Of a DNA stretch of 29,725 nucleotides, positions 19,612 through 29,725 are shown in pieces (position 1 is the first letter of the stretch; every line of letters starts with the position of its first letter). The notes under the pieces are model-generated. The model saw nothing but the letters and a program-made list of their open reading frames with translations. It made no database searches and had not been told where the DNA came from. The DNA is from Syncephalis plumigaleata (lineage: Eukaryota > Zoopagomycota > Zoopagomycetes > Zoopagales > Piptocephalidaceae), in NCBI GenBank assembly GCA_025201365.1, contig JAIXMF010000157.1:1-29725 (forward strand). The letters run 5' to 3'. The position numbers and the translations under genes are program-made.

Positions 19612-22600
19612 ATGTTAACCACGCAGATCACGATAGAGCATGCTACCGGCATCAGTTCATCGGACACGCTATCGGTGCTGGATAGCCCGACTCATTTGTC
19701 TAGAAAGTTACAAAGGCGCCAACGTGCGGGGGAACGTGCGAAATACGAGGATGATCAATACGTGGTAAGTCCTGTCGTGGTGATGACGTCCTCCCTTCTC
19801 TCCTTATTGGTATTGATTTCTATGTGACTAGCAAATGTTGGACAAGCTAGTGGAAATGGACTACAAGTTCAATCTAGCTAGTGATAGTAATATTCAACTC
19901 GTCGATAATATCATAAGTGCGCCCTGTATGGATAGTAGTATCAATGGTATTGCCACACTCCCTGACCGGTCATATCGGCTAGACAACAATCTATCCATCA
20001 ATGACACGGCCATTCCCGTACGTCGCAGCTCCCTGCTGAATGGTAGTCCAACCTTGGCCATCAACGAGAACACCAACGAATCCGTGTATAGTAGACGATT
20101 CTGGAAGACTAGTCTAGTGGCAAAGGGTAAAACGACTAGACGTGTAAGTCATTGCGTGAACATGTCTAATAGTCTTTGTATTTTATAGATCATCAAAATT
20201 ATATTGGCGAAATGTCAACACTGGGCTGGGGATGCGTTTCCATCATAAAGGAAAGCGATAACAGTCGGCATTACACGGCGTTTATTCGCACCGATCTAGT
20301 AAGTGTACCAGGTATATCTTAGTATCCACGAGTTATTGGTGCTCATATCCTCCAGAAATTTATGACAGTTCATGTGCCATTAACAGATGCCGAGGGTAGA
20401 TTGGGGGACATGACGACGCATGAAATGTCTGACAAATCACCTTATGCGAATTTTAGCAAGCTATTCCGTGCATTCACCATCTATAAAGAACGATTGCAGA
20501 AGGAGCTTTCCCGTGCCACCGAGACGGTTGTAGTTTCGGAAAGGGAGATGATCTACAACTATTTAAGCTTGGTGCAGAAGTTTGACCCCGTCCAGGCTGC
20601 CATGGGTCTTGAATTGGTGGAGGATGCACGTATTACACCCGCTCTTAAGAATTTAGAGGGGCAAATAGTAAGGGGTAGCGTACGATTATAATTGTTCTAT
20701 TCTAATATTTAAATGATCATTACCACATGCTAGGTGAATCAATCAGTGAGTGTTGATGTTGTGCTTACACACCCGTTGGAAGGTGGCCTAGAGCGAATTC
20801 AAGCGGCGGAAAGCTTTCTGGATATTTGCGGAGAACCATTGGTAGCACCGGCACTACTCGTTCATATCGAAAAGATGGCGTCAAGTTATGCGCCATCCTT
20901 ACAAGCGGCAGAAAATGTACTAGCGTGCCTTATGTTCATGTAAACTTTGCTAACCTACTCTTGCCTATTTGAATAGAGAAAGGAGCGTAAAGAAGAAATA
21001 ATCAGAGAACTCTTGGAAACGGAAAGAAATTATCTCCACAAGATCAATGCACTAATCGAGGCAAGTACGTTGTTGTTATTCGGTTCACGTAACTGACACA
21101 TCAATCAAGATACGATCTATGGTGCTAGATGAGCTACAGCGTACCAGTGATCGGTATTACGTTAACGCGATATTCTATAATATATCGAACCTCGCTCGGG
21201 TCAGTCAAACATTTATCAAGGCGTTGGAGCAAACGTTCTACGAGGAAGTAGATGGCAATGTCGTGTCTGTAATCTCGAATCATGCAAGTATCCGTAGAAT
21301 GAACATGCACACACATATATATCTATATATATAAATTGGACAATTAACCATGCTATAACATATAGATACAACGATCCTATTCGGCGTATCAATCATACTT
21401 GTTGAACTATGATACTGCTATCGAGCAACTTCGACAATTCCAAAACAAACATAAATCCTACAAGTCACTACTAAAGGTATTTATTCGCTAGGTGTGCTAT
21501 ATTTTTTATTTCATCAAAACATTAATGATTCCCTTTTACCAAAGAGAGCACGAAATCTAAAGAGTTGCGATCGACTCTCTGTTACAGATTTACTGGTACA
21601 GCCTGTGCAGCGTATTCCACGATACGCACTTATTATTACAAGCAAGTAAACATACGTTGACATCGTTCGCACAACTAATTGATCATTTCTGATAGATCTA
21701 CTTCGTTATACGCATGTGAAGCATCCGGACCACGCGCAACTCGTTAGTATTCTAGCCACGGTGGATAGTATCGGGTCGTTGCACGGGTATCAAGACAAAG
21801 ATCGACTCACACAGCTAAATGATATTCGCGCTACTGTCCACGGTTGCCCGGTAAGTTGTCAATAGCGTAGTAGGACTAGTCTAATGCATGCGTATCGTGT
21901 TATCGATCTAGGAGCAACTGCTTAGTGCATCGCGTACATTCATAGCCCAATTGGAAGTTAGTGAAATTGAACCTGCAACGTTCGCTGCCACACGACCAAT
22001 TACACTATTTCTATTCTGCGATACACTATTATTTGCAGAACGAACATCATCGGGTCTTCGTTTCCTTGCATGGACATCGATACTCGATTTATCGTTAACT
22101 AGTGTTGGCAAGCAAAGTAAGAGAATTGACAATGAACTAATAATAATAATGATAATGGTGATACGGTTGCTAACAATGCAAGTCTAGATAACTCGTCGGG
22201 TTTCTACCTTCGATATGATGCAAATGATACGGATGCCGACGGCTATTGGAGTGAACGAACTATTCGTCAATACTCTGCTCATAGCGAATTTGAAGGGCAA
22301 CAATTCAGGATGATATTCTACGACAATTGGGCGGCATTAAGAATGAAAGGTCAGTGGGATACATACAAAGTAGTACAGGGCACATGTCAATTAAGCTGTA
22401 TTATTGTTAATAGTTAACAATTGCAAAACATACGTGCAATCCTATAACAAAAACCTACAAGTGTATATCAACATTTATGACACGCAGGACTTGTACGATC
22501 AAGCGGTTTACAAGGTAGGCGACAACTTTTTAAAACTCTACAATTCGATACTTAATTGTGTTTCTATTAGAATGATACGAAGCTATTCTACGTCGATATG

Positions 22601-23665
22601 TTAACGCCAATGTCCGGAGGTGCAGTGTGTAGTCAGGCTACAATTCCAATTCTAGGTGTAATACAACCATGTAGAAATGATCGATTCAGGTAATGATGAG
22701 AATGATGATGATGTGCTCTAATACATATACAAATATACATATAAACATGCGTATACTAAATCAATACTATAGACTTTTACTGAAGAGTCGCGTTAATACA
22801 TGCGATACTCGCGGTGGTACTGGCTATAACAAGTCAACGGCTAATGCAACAGGCAGTATATATCATCAAATTCCGTGTATTTCTCGTCGTTTACATGACA
22901 TAAATTCTACACGATTATTATTTATTGAACGAGGTAACTGCAAGGATTGCTGTTCTATTTATCGAATACTAACGAGTTGTCATTCTAGTTGCGCAGGGAC
23001 AACAGGAGATATGTAATACATTCTATTATTTGCAACGACAAATGGCGTACAACAACACTTGGCTAAGTAGTGTAAAGTCGTTGAAACTTGCGGCGCAGCC
23101 TATTGTACTATTCACACAGATGCCCGGCTCAGCATCATCATCGTCGCGTCTAGGTCGTCGTGATTATCGAAATAGCAGCAACAGTAATATTAGTTTCCAT
23201 AAGACGCTACAACCGCAATACTTGACTCGAATAACCTCGAATAGATTGGCACGTGTGGTGAGCTCGATGACCTCGCGCGATGGATGGTCAGGTCGTGGAA
23301 CGGCATTCAGATCGACCGATGCGATGATGTCGAGGAGAGATGCAAAACACTCGACAGATGCAACCGATAAAGCGAGGCGAATTAGTTTCGGCAGGGAGAT
23401 TATCCAGAATAGACGTGTCACACTCAATTTCTCCAAGATTTGCGAGACTGGAAAAGTCGTTCGACCGGAGGGAAGTTGGGTTGATCTGAGGCGGTCGGAT
23501 AGTAATAGTTCTCGATCCACGCATTCTTCCTCATCGAGATCGCAACGATCACTGGAACGATTGTTACGCAGCACATGGGATTCAGTCTGCACGACAGTAG
23601 GTGATATACGCGATAGACGGGCCTCATCTTTCATGGGTGATAGCACCACGTTTCATAAAAAGTAA
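19612..23665 (+). CDS. Dbl-family Rho guanine nucleotide exchange factor (DH-PH), sixteen exons, 1032 aa
   Basis: Exons: 19612-19764, 19832-20126, 20189-20298, 20356-20667, 20734-20916, 20977-21060, 21110-21283, 21366-21476, 21545-21641, 21696-21850, 21912-22116, 22188-22349, 22414-22514, 22571-22689, 22773-22933 and 22989-23665. The phase is kept throughout and the stop is TAA. The first 350 residues are a Ser-rich leader and a helical region I cannot assign. The DH domain (about 352-560) opens with IIRELLETERNYL and has the signature DLLVQPVQRIPRYALII followed by LLRYTHVKHPDH. A PH domain follows (about 575-720; PITLFLFCDTLLFAE). The tail is Ser/Arg-rich and probably a phosphorylation target. 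It would load GTP onto Rho or Cdc42 at the cell cortex. Introns 6, 7 and 9 have GCAAGT donors (GC-AG). The GTAAAA donor after exon 2 and the GTACTA donor after exon 5 were set by phase. Confidence 0.88.
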
Positions 23666-23930
23666 CACTGAATTTGTAACATAAACAATAAACGTTTTTT
23701 CTAATAATATAAAAGGAATTAATTTATGTCGAGTGATAGATACATTGAGTAAACAGGACATGTGGTCACTCGTTAGTGCAAGTGCGTAATGGTAACATGT
23801 CACATACGTACAACTAGTAATAGTGATAATTTAATCTTGTTACAAAATAGGTGTGATTAAGTAATGAATCGTAAGTTATTAATTGAGATAGTATACCGAT
23901 TAGTAATAAATTCGTAAGAAAAAAGCTACG
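23666..23930. other. Convergent 3' region
   Basis: AATAAA at about 23687 serves the RhoGEF gene; AT-rich sequence follows towards the end of the subtilase gene. Confidence 0.6.
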
Positions 23931-25650
23931 CTAATCATAGATCAATGACAGAAGAAAGAAATACACTAATGCTATAGTTAGTAAACATGAATAATATGCA
24001 TAATAATGTGGATGATATGTCGCGGCAGCACTGTTTGCCTTTTCCTCCTGTCGGATTGTAGGAGATGGAGCGATAAGTGAAGTTGTCACAGTAGTGATTA
24101 GCCCGTTAATTGCCGTTACATTCGGTGATGTAATGTTATTCCTAGCAATAGTCGAGGCATTATCATGTCTTATATCGGATATAATGGTTACAGTTGAAGT
24201 ATTGCTGCTAAAGTTATACGGCAGATAGAGCAACCGATTAGGAGATGTGTAGTCATCGGGCTGACGGGTAATAGTGCCGTTAGTCGTCCATTGCAATAAT
24301 TGCTCGTAGATCGTCTCTGGATTATTGGATTTCGTTATACCTAGCAATATGGCTGCCGCACCAGCCACGTGAGGCGCCGCCATTGATGTGCCGCTAATGG
24401 TACGTGCTGTCGGCTCTGCACCAATCCACCAGGATGCAATGTCCACTCCCGGTGCGAATAACCGAATGCACGCGCCGTAATTAGAGAACTCGGCCGTTAC
24501 ATCATTTCGATCCACAGCGCCAACTGTGAAAGCAGTAGGCGTGCCAGATGGCGACCCGTCGCAGGCGTCTAGTTGCTCGTTGCCAGCGGCAACAATAACG
24601 GGAATTCCCGCTTTATAGGCTGCTTCTACGGTTCTATCGAGTGCCTCTGATCTTCCACCACTCAATGAAAGATTGATGATGGTGCGGCCGGGTCGTGCAT
24701 GCTTAGTGGCATACTCTATACCGGATAAAAGATAGGACATACGACCATCTCCGTAGGTGTTCAAGACTTTAACGCCATAAATATTGGCCTTTTTCGCAAC
24801 GCCATACGTTTTACTTGCAACGATGCCTGAAACATGCGTGCCTAATTTATAATTAGAATAAACATCACACACACATATGCCTATCAATTAACCATATCTT
24901 TATCTATCCCGCTATCTCTTTTGCCTACCATGACCGTTCGTGTCGTTGGCCGGTTCTCCCGGTATGAAACTGGCCGCCATATGTGCGCGGTTTTCAAAAT
25001 CTGGCAAATGTTCGTCAACACCAGTATCAAGTATCCAGACATCCACATCCTCGCCCGCTGAGTCAATATACGAGAATGATTCATTCAATTGCCATTTGGT
25101 ATGATGCGATATACGTGCTAGGCCCCAGTTGGCCAGTGGCGCCGTCTGCACATCCGCCATACGAATGATGGTGTCTTTCTCGATGCTGGCAATTTGCTCG
25201 GAGTCCTGCAACTTGCGCAACATAGCGGAATTAAATCGACCCGCATAACCTTTGAAACCATTTGGCTGGCTATAACGATGCAATAACGAGTTGGACGGTT
25301 CTTTTCGAGTATTCGTTTCGGCATTCGCCTGTATCATCACCTCATTGATCGTGTCATCAACTGGACAATTAGCGCGAATGAATATGCGTTAATGAACAAA
25401 TATGTACGTCATTTATGGGAACCGTATAATACCTACACTCGTCAATTCGTGCTTCATCCTTCAAATGAACAATGTAATAGTTAGGGATCGACTTGCCTAC
25501 CCATGCGGTGACTACGCCTTGCGCCTTAGCATTATCACGGCTATACTGGCGATAATGAGGACGGTTATCGGTAGAAGCCAGTCCGACTGCCATACTGAAC
25601 AGGCTTAAAACAGTCACACCTAATTGCGATATTGTAAATTGGCATATCAT
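23931..25650 (-). CDS. Subtilisin-like serine protease (S8, proteinase K type) with C-terminal anchor, 518 aa
   Basis: Exons: 25650-25437, 25360-24929 and 24841-23931; in phase, stop TAG. The order is a signal peptide (ISQLGVTVLSLFSMAVGLAS), an I9-type propeptide (YYIVHLKDE ... ASIEKDTIIRMAD) and the catalytic domain. Asp lies in WILDTGVD, His in NGHGTHVSG (formed across intron 2), the oxyanion Asn in VAAGNE and Ser in SGTSMAAPHVAG. After the protease domain comes a Ser/Thr/Asn-rich stretch with many N-x-S/T sites (about 400-480). The end is a hydrophobic segment (CLLTIALVYFFLLSLIYD). This fits a GPI-anchored or tail-anchored cell-surface protease, unlike its secreted neighbour. It is divergent to that paralogue and convergent with the RhoGEF gene. 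Confidence 0.9.
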
Positions 25651-26494
25651 AATGTCATTAACAATGATTAAATGTCGTTAAATTGAAACAAAAAAGGAAA
25701 TACAAAGAAATGAACAATAGATTAGAATGGAATAAAGAATGAAGATGATGTACAATTAGATTACGAATAGCGTATAAATATGAGAACAATGATAGTAATG
25801 ATGATAGTAGTAATGGTGATAACGATAATAATGGTGATAACGGCGAGTCAAATGAGTAACTCCGGTGACAACAACATCCCGTGACCCTTGTGATATGACA
25901 ATAGGTGGGCGGCTGTTGTGCAATGTAGACATTTGAATGTAGCCTAGGGACATTGTATAATTGTGTACTACTCATCCAAACATCCTTGTCTTCTGCTTTT
26001 ATTAGATAGACAAGCAAGTATCATGTGCCACTGCTTGTTACAAAAAATAATATAACACTATTGGATAGATAAACGCCGCACGAATCAACGTAGTAAATGA
26101 CATGGAAGAATGAATGAGGAACCTGCTCGGTTAATGACATCAGATGGTCACGAGCAATAGGCCAGAAAATGGCCGTCACAATCATCATCATCATCATTGT
26201 CATCAATAATAATCAGCTGACTGCTTGAACACAGGTGACACCATAGTATGGCGACATCTTCCTCCCTACACCCTATGGTCTTCATTATTCACGCTTGACT
26301 TAGCCCGTCAATTTTTGGATTATCCGTTACACATCACTTATTATGGATAGGCACACCATTAAACTAGTTATTAAAATGTGCATGCGAGCAGACTATTTTG
26401 GTGTAACTAGACACTGGCAAGTGGCAAAATGGTAAATCGCGATAATGAAATAACGCCGATAATGAAATAATAGTAGTCAATAGGAGGATACGGG

Positions 26495-26552
26495 CACACA
26501 TACACGTGCACGTGCACGTACACATACGCGTACGCGGCGCGCGCTTGTGTGA
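26495..26552 (+). promoter_or_regulatory. CACGTG-containing alternating purine-pyrimidine block
   Basis: Contains two overlapping-phase E-box palindromes (ACACGTGCACGTGCACGTAC) and then ACGCGTACGCGGCGCGCGC. It is GC-rich in an AT-rich neighbourhood and sits about 20-80 bases before the TATA-like box of the secreted subtilase, so a transcription-factor cluster is likely. Confidence 0.5.
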
Positions 26553-26573
26553 GCTGCCCGACAATTCGTACGG

Positions 26574-26581
26574 TTATTTAA
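26574..26581 (+). promoter_or_regulatory. TATA-like box of secreted subtilase
   Basis: TTATTTAA about 230 bases before the ATG, followed by a long CAA and pyrimidine-rich leader. Confidence 0.4.
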
Positions 26582-26625
26582 ACGGGTCATATTTTATTAA
26601 ACACGTCTCGTTTACTACAACAAAC

Positions 26626-26626
26626 C

Positions 26627-26661
<35 letters not shown>

Positions 26662-26662
26662 C
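26626..26662 (+). repeat. (CAA)12 in the 5' leader
   Basis: About twelve CAA units upstream of a CT-rich stretch that leads to the ATG at 26807. Unstructured CAA leaders favour translation in yeast; relevance here is inference. Confidence 0.85.
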
Positions 26663-26806
26663 TCACTACTCCACTTGAAATCCGTTCAATTTTTGCTACG
26701 CTTTATCGTTTACGAAACTTTCACGTCAACTTTTACCTTATCTCTCCCTCTCTCTCTTGTCTACTTCTTTTGTCTTGTATCTCACTATCCTTATCAAACA
26801 TTTATC

Positions 26807-27991
26807 ATGAAGTTTGTATCAACTCTATCACTTGTATCGGCAATTCTACTTGCTGTTACGCCAATTAACGCGGCCCTTCTCGATGGCAATACCTTTACGC
26901 CCGATAACTCGTTGTTAGCCGAAACCAATGGCACCTATATTGTCAAGCTTCGCTCGGACACCGACACCCAACAATTCCTCGACCAGACCAATAGCTTCGC
27001 CGGTGGCAATAAGACCTACAAGCACACCTATGACTCGAAGGTGTTCAAAGGTTTCGCCGCCAAGCTCACCCAAGAGGAAATCGATGGGTTAAAGCAAGAC
27101 TCCCGTGTCGAGTACATTGAAGAGGATGGCGTCATGCACGTTGCCACGGACCAGGCTAATCCACCAAGCTGGGGCTTGACCCGTATCTCCCAACGAGCCC
27201 TTAAACTCGACGCGCCCTACCAATACCCGGATAATGGCGGTGAAGGCATCGATATCTGGGTGGTCGACACCGGTATTCAGGATTCCCATAAGGACTTCGA
27301 AGGTCGCGCTAAAATGGCCAAAAGCTTCATTACCGGCGAGAAGGAGGTTGATCTAAACGGTCATGGCACTCATGTCGCCGGTACCGTCGGTTCCGCTAGC
27401 TACGGTGTCGCCAAGAAGGCCAAAATCTATGGTGTCAAGGTGCTTAACGGCTCCGGCTCCGGCTCCATCTCCGGTGTACTTGCCGGTATTCAATACGTGG
27501 CGCAAAACGCACGACCAGGCAAGTCGGTCGCCAACATGTCGCTAGGTGGCGGCAAATCCAAGGCTATCAACGACGCGGTCAATGCGGCCGTCAGTGACGG
27601 TGTCGCGTTCATTGTCGCTGCTGGCAATGAAGCGGCTGATGCGTGCACTGGCTCACCATCCGGTGCATCTAGCGCATTTGCAGTCGCCGCCAGCGATAAG
27701 GCCGACAAACAGGCCAACTTCTCCAACTACGGAACGTGCGTCAAGGTCTACGCACCGGGAGTCGATATCACATCATTGTGGAAGGGTGAAGACGGCGCGA
27801 AGAATACTATCTCCGGCACTTCAATGGCATCGCCACACGTTGCCGGTGTTGCCGCTCTTTACTTGGCCAGCGGTAAATACACGAGTGTCAACGCGCTTTA
27901 CGGCGCTCTCGTTAGCAATGCTACACCAAATGTAATCTCCAACCCTACGAAAGGCACTCCTAACAAATTGGCCTACAACACTCCCGCTTAA
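26807..27991 (+). CDS. Secreted subtilisin-like serine protease (S8, proteinase K type), intronless, 394 aa
   Basis: ATG 26807 opens a clean signal peptide (MKFVSTLSLVSAILLAVTPI, then NA). The open frame continues further upstream, but only through leader sequence. The I9 propeptide (about 43-112; TYIVKLRSDT ... VEYIEEDGVMHV) is followed by the S8 domain. Catalytic residues are Asp154 (VVDTG), His186 (NGHGTHVAG) and Ser339 (SGTSMASP), with the oxyanion Asn274 (AAGN). It ends shortly after the domain, with no anchor, so it should be an extracellular endoprotease made as a zymogen. The codons favour C/G in third position much more than neighbouring genes, which suggests high expression. AATAAATAA follows the TAA stop at about 28042. 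Confidence 0.95.
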   Translation: MKFVSTLSLVSAILLAVTPINAALLDGNTFTPDNSLLAETNGTYIVKLRSDTDTQQFLDQTNSFAGGNKTYKHTYDSKVFKGFAAKLTQEEIDGLKQDSRVEYIEEDGVMHVATDQANPPSWGLTRISQRALKLDAPYQYPDNGGEGIDIWVVDTGIQDSHKDFEGRAKMAKSFITGEKEVDLNGHGTHVAGTVGSASYGVAKKAKIYGVKVLNGSGSGSISGVLAGIQYVAQNARPGKSVANMSLGGGKSKAINDAVNAAVSDGVAFIVAAGNEAADACTGSPSGASSAFAVAASDKADKQANFSNYGTCVKVYAPGVDITSLWKGEDGAKNTISGTSMASPHVAGVAALYLASGKYTSVNALYGALVSNATPNVISNPTKGTPNKLAYNTPA

Positions 27992-28854
27992 TAATGTAAC
28001 GGTGAACATCATCCACACGCTAATGTTATCTTAATGACTAATGAATAAATAACTGTTAACACTATACGTGATACTTGTCTCCCTTTCCCTTCAAATGTTT
28101 AATTTCTTGTCTCTGGTTAAAGTATACCACAATAATGATCGTGCTTTAGTATTTTAATGTCTCATAATGTCCATTACGGTTATCATAGATGATGATTATT
28201 AACATGTATTGTACTGTTTAATATCTGTGTTTATTCAAGTATGTATCGTAAATATGGCAATGTAAGCTTCGTATCATTTAATGCCATTGTAACTTTGCTG
28301 CAATGGTATAACGCCGATTATAGCCCAGCAACAAATAGATAAAAGCAACAAGTGATGGTGGTATAATGTTGAACATTGCTAGTAATTGCACTAGTAGGAT
28401 TCAGTATGTGCTACGTAAGTCTATGAGCAATTGGAAAAGCTGTTGGTAGAGTTAACTGCATGTGTATGTAAGTGAATGAATGGATTTATTAGATCGCTAG
28501 TATGTTGGTTTATACAGCGTAATCAATAATGATAATTGATCATATTAACTGGATAAATGTCGTATCGCATTATAGATACCATCAAGTATGTTCATGTTCT
28601 ATTAACACGTCCATATGATTGTGGGATCATTCGATGACATGTCGTGATAGATTGCAATCAGTATCGATCACGTCAATTGACAATGGAATGAGCAATGATA
28701 GATGACATACAAATGGAAAAAAGCCTGTAATACTAAGAAAAATACTACAATAAATCCTATTTTATAACATAGCAATGCTATTTATTTCAAAAATGAATGA
28801 AAAAAGAGCAGGTATATATAGCTGCGAGTTAGTCTATACTACCTGTATGGCCTA
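27992..28854. other. Spacer
   Basis: AT-rich. No gene, tRNA or repeat structure recognised beyond the 3' flank of the subtilase gene and the 3' flank of the homeobox gene. Confidence 0.55.
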
Positions 28855-29725
28855 CTATTCAGTTGAAGGGGCAGCTTGTTCATCCACGTTAGTTAGCATA
28901 GCGGCCACTCCTTTGGACAGCGTTGTCTTGCCGCTACACAGGTATCTTCGACGTGCATTGACGAACCAGTCGTTAACTTGAGTGAGACTTAATTTTGTCT
29001 GCTCACATAACATCTTCTTGTCCTCGGCACTCGGATATGGCTGGTGTAGATTCTTGAGCAGCCAGTTAACTAAGGTAGCCAAGACATCAGCTTTATGGTT
29101 GGCTCGTGTCTCCTTATCGTACGAGGAATGCGTGACAATACGCATAGCACGTTCATTGAAGCATCGCATAATGACCCGTTCACTTGTACGGAAGGCATGC
29201 AATAGTTTAAAATAGTCTTGCAGCTGAACTAGTAGTCGATGAATTAGTCAACAAATGGTGTGACATCCGCAGGTAATGGTGACAATGACGAGGACGTGGA
29301 CGTGGTACCATTCAGCTTATCAGTAATCTGCTCTAACAAGATCGTTGAAAGATCGTTGGCGTATTGTATGGCAGCTACCGCCTCTTTGATATCATTGGTA
29401 GCCGAGTATAGCTGATTACGCAACAGGAACAGTTGCTGTGTAATCTGGTTTATAGGATTTTCCAAGCTAGTCGCAACATTGGTGGTACACGCATCTGCTC
29501 GCTGTTTACCAGTTGAATCGTATCATTTTCTGGATTAACGACAGTAGATGATGTGACCAAAAGGTGAGGATCAATTGTAGCGGGTGTAGTTGCATTAGCG
29601 GATGGCAACCAGGCAGCAACAATCGGGTCATTAAGATCAAGTAGATTTAGATCGAGCGCGCTGCTCAAACATAGATTCCAGGGGAATTCTTCAAAAAGGA
29701 CGTTGTAAGCACTGGAGTTGACGTT
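28855..29725 (-). CDS. TALE-class homeodomain protein, 3' part (runs off right edge)
   Basis: Visible exons: >29725-29510, 29444-29265 and 29223-28855, in phase, stop TAG. No start codon is visible in the first, so the N-terminus lies beyond the window. The last exon holds the homeodomain: LVNWLLKNLHQPYPSAEDKK, a loop with the three-residue TALE insertion (PYP), then LSLTQVNDWFVNARRRYL, the recognition helix with W-F-x-N-x-R. Upstream is a helical segment (ITQQLFLLRNQLYSATNDIK) and a Ser/Thr-rich linker. It would be a nuclear DNA-binding regulator; fungal TALE proteins include mating-type and stress regulators. The donor of the second intron (GTCACA at 29264) is weak. An alternative (GTACCA) with acceptor one step upstream also keeps phase. 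Confidence 0.8.

Larger units (their letters stand above)
25651..26806. other. Shared divergent promoter region of the two subtilases
   Basis: About 1.16 kb between two start codons. Contains GAT/AAT-rich tracts (about 25790-25850), a (CAT)n run at 26181-26197, an alternating purine-pyrimidine block with CACGTG motifs (26495-26552), a TATA-like TTATTTAA (26574-26581) and a (CAA)n leader. Reading frames here are low complexity. Confidence 0.6.

Noticed and set aside
20127-20188. GTGTAA or GTAAGT at about 20141-20144 as the donor after RhoGEF exon 2
   Set aside because: The GTAAGT site breaks the phase and GTGTAA is a poor donor; GTAAAA at 20127 keeps the phase with a normal 62-nt intron.
23164-23649. 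161-codon minus-strand frame opposite the last RhoGEF exon
   Set aside because: Antisense shadow of a Ser/Arg-rich coding region; no start context, motif or splice support.
25658-26206. Minus-strand frames rich in Tyr, His and Leu
   Set aside because: Products of GAT/AAT and CAT repeats in the subtilase promoter region.
1-29725. CRISPR array, bacterial operon or prophage
   Set aside because: No direct-repeat/spacer pattern or ribosome-binding-site-led gene clusters; every supported gene is eukaryotic in structure.

Overview
The window is eukaryotic and most likely from a fungus, probably an early-diverging (non-Dikarya) lineage. The signs are short spliceosomal introns (about 43-130 nt) with CTAAC/ACTAAT-type branch sites, a zinc-responsive Zap1/ZafA-type zinc-finger factor, two proteinase K-like subtilases, a many-exon cytochrome P450 and a Dbl-type RhoGEF. 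The lineage assignment is inference. Exon structures were worked out by hand from splice signals, reading phase and family motifs.

Layout. <1-995 (-): 5' part of a multi-exon gene for a secreted protein, cut by the left edge. 1456-1803 (-): candidate small two-exon gene. 2066-2137 (-): degenerate tRNA-like gene, anticodon CGG. 2735-2821 (+): a convincing eukaryote-type selenocysteine tRNA. 3156-4475 (+): F-box protein, convergent with a six-exon alpha/beta hydrolase (4597-5764, -). 6166-7407 (+): polytopic membrane protein. 8555-9151 (+): small secreted beta-trefoil-like protein with a 5'UTR intron. 10185-12555 (-): Zap1/ZafA-like factor with nine C2H2 fingers. 14341-15194 (-): candidate four-exon cyclin-like protein with a C-terminal membrane segment. 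16400-18789 (-): twelve-exon P450. 19612-23665 (+): sixteen-exon DH-PH RhoGEF with three apparent GC-AG introns. 23931-25650 (-) and 26807-27991 (+): a divergent pair of subtilases, one with introns and a hydrophobic C-terminal anchor, the other intronless and secreted. 28855->29725 (-): TALE homeobox gene cut by the right edge.

No operon-like pathway joins these genes; they are ordinary dispersed eukaryotic loci. The standout is the tRNA-Sec. Fungi were long thought to lack selenocysteine, and it has been reported only in a few early-branching species. A tRNA-Sec with the 9/4 fold, 6-bp D stem, UCA anticodon and G73 suggests that this organism decodes UGA as selenocysteine. No selenoprotein was recognised in the window. 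The ten best-supported genes end in TAA or TAG; only the tentative cyclin-like model ends in TGA.
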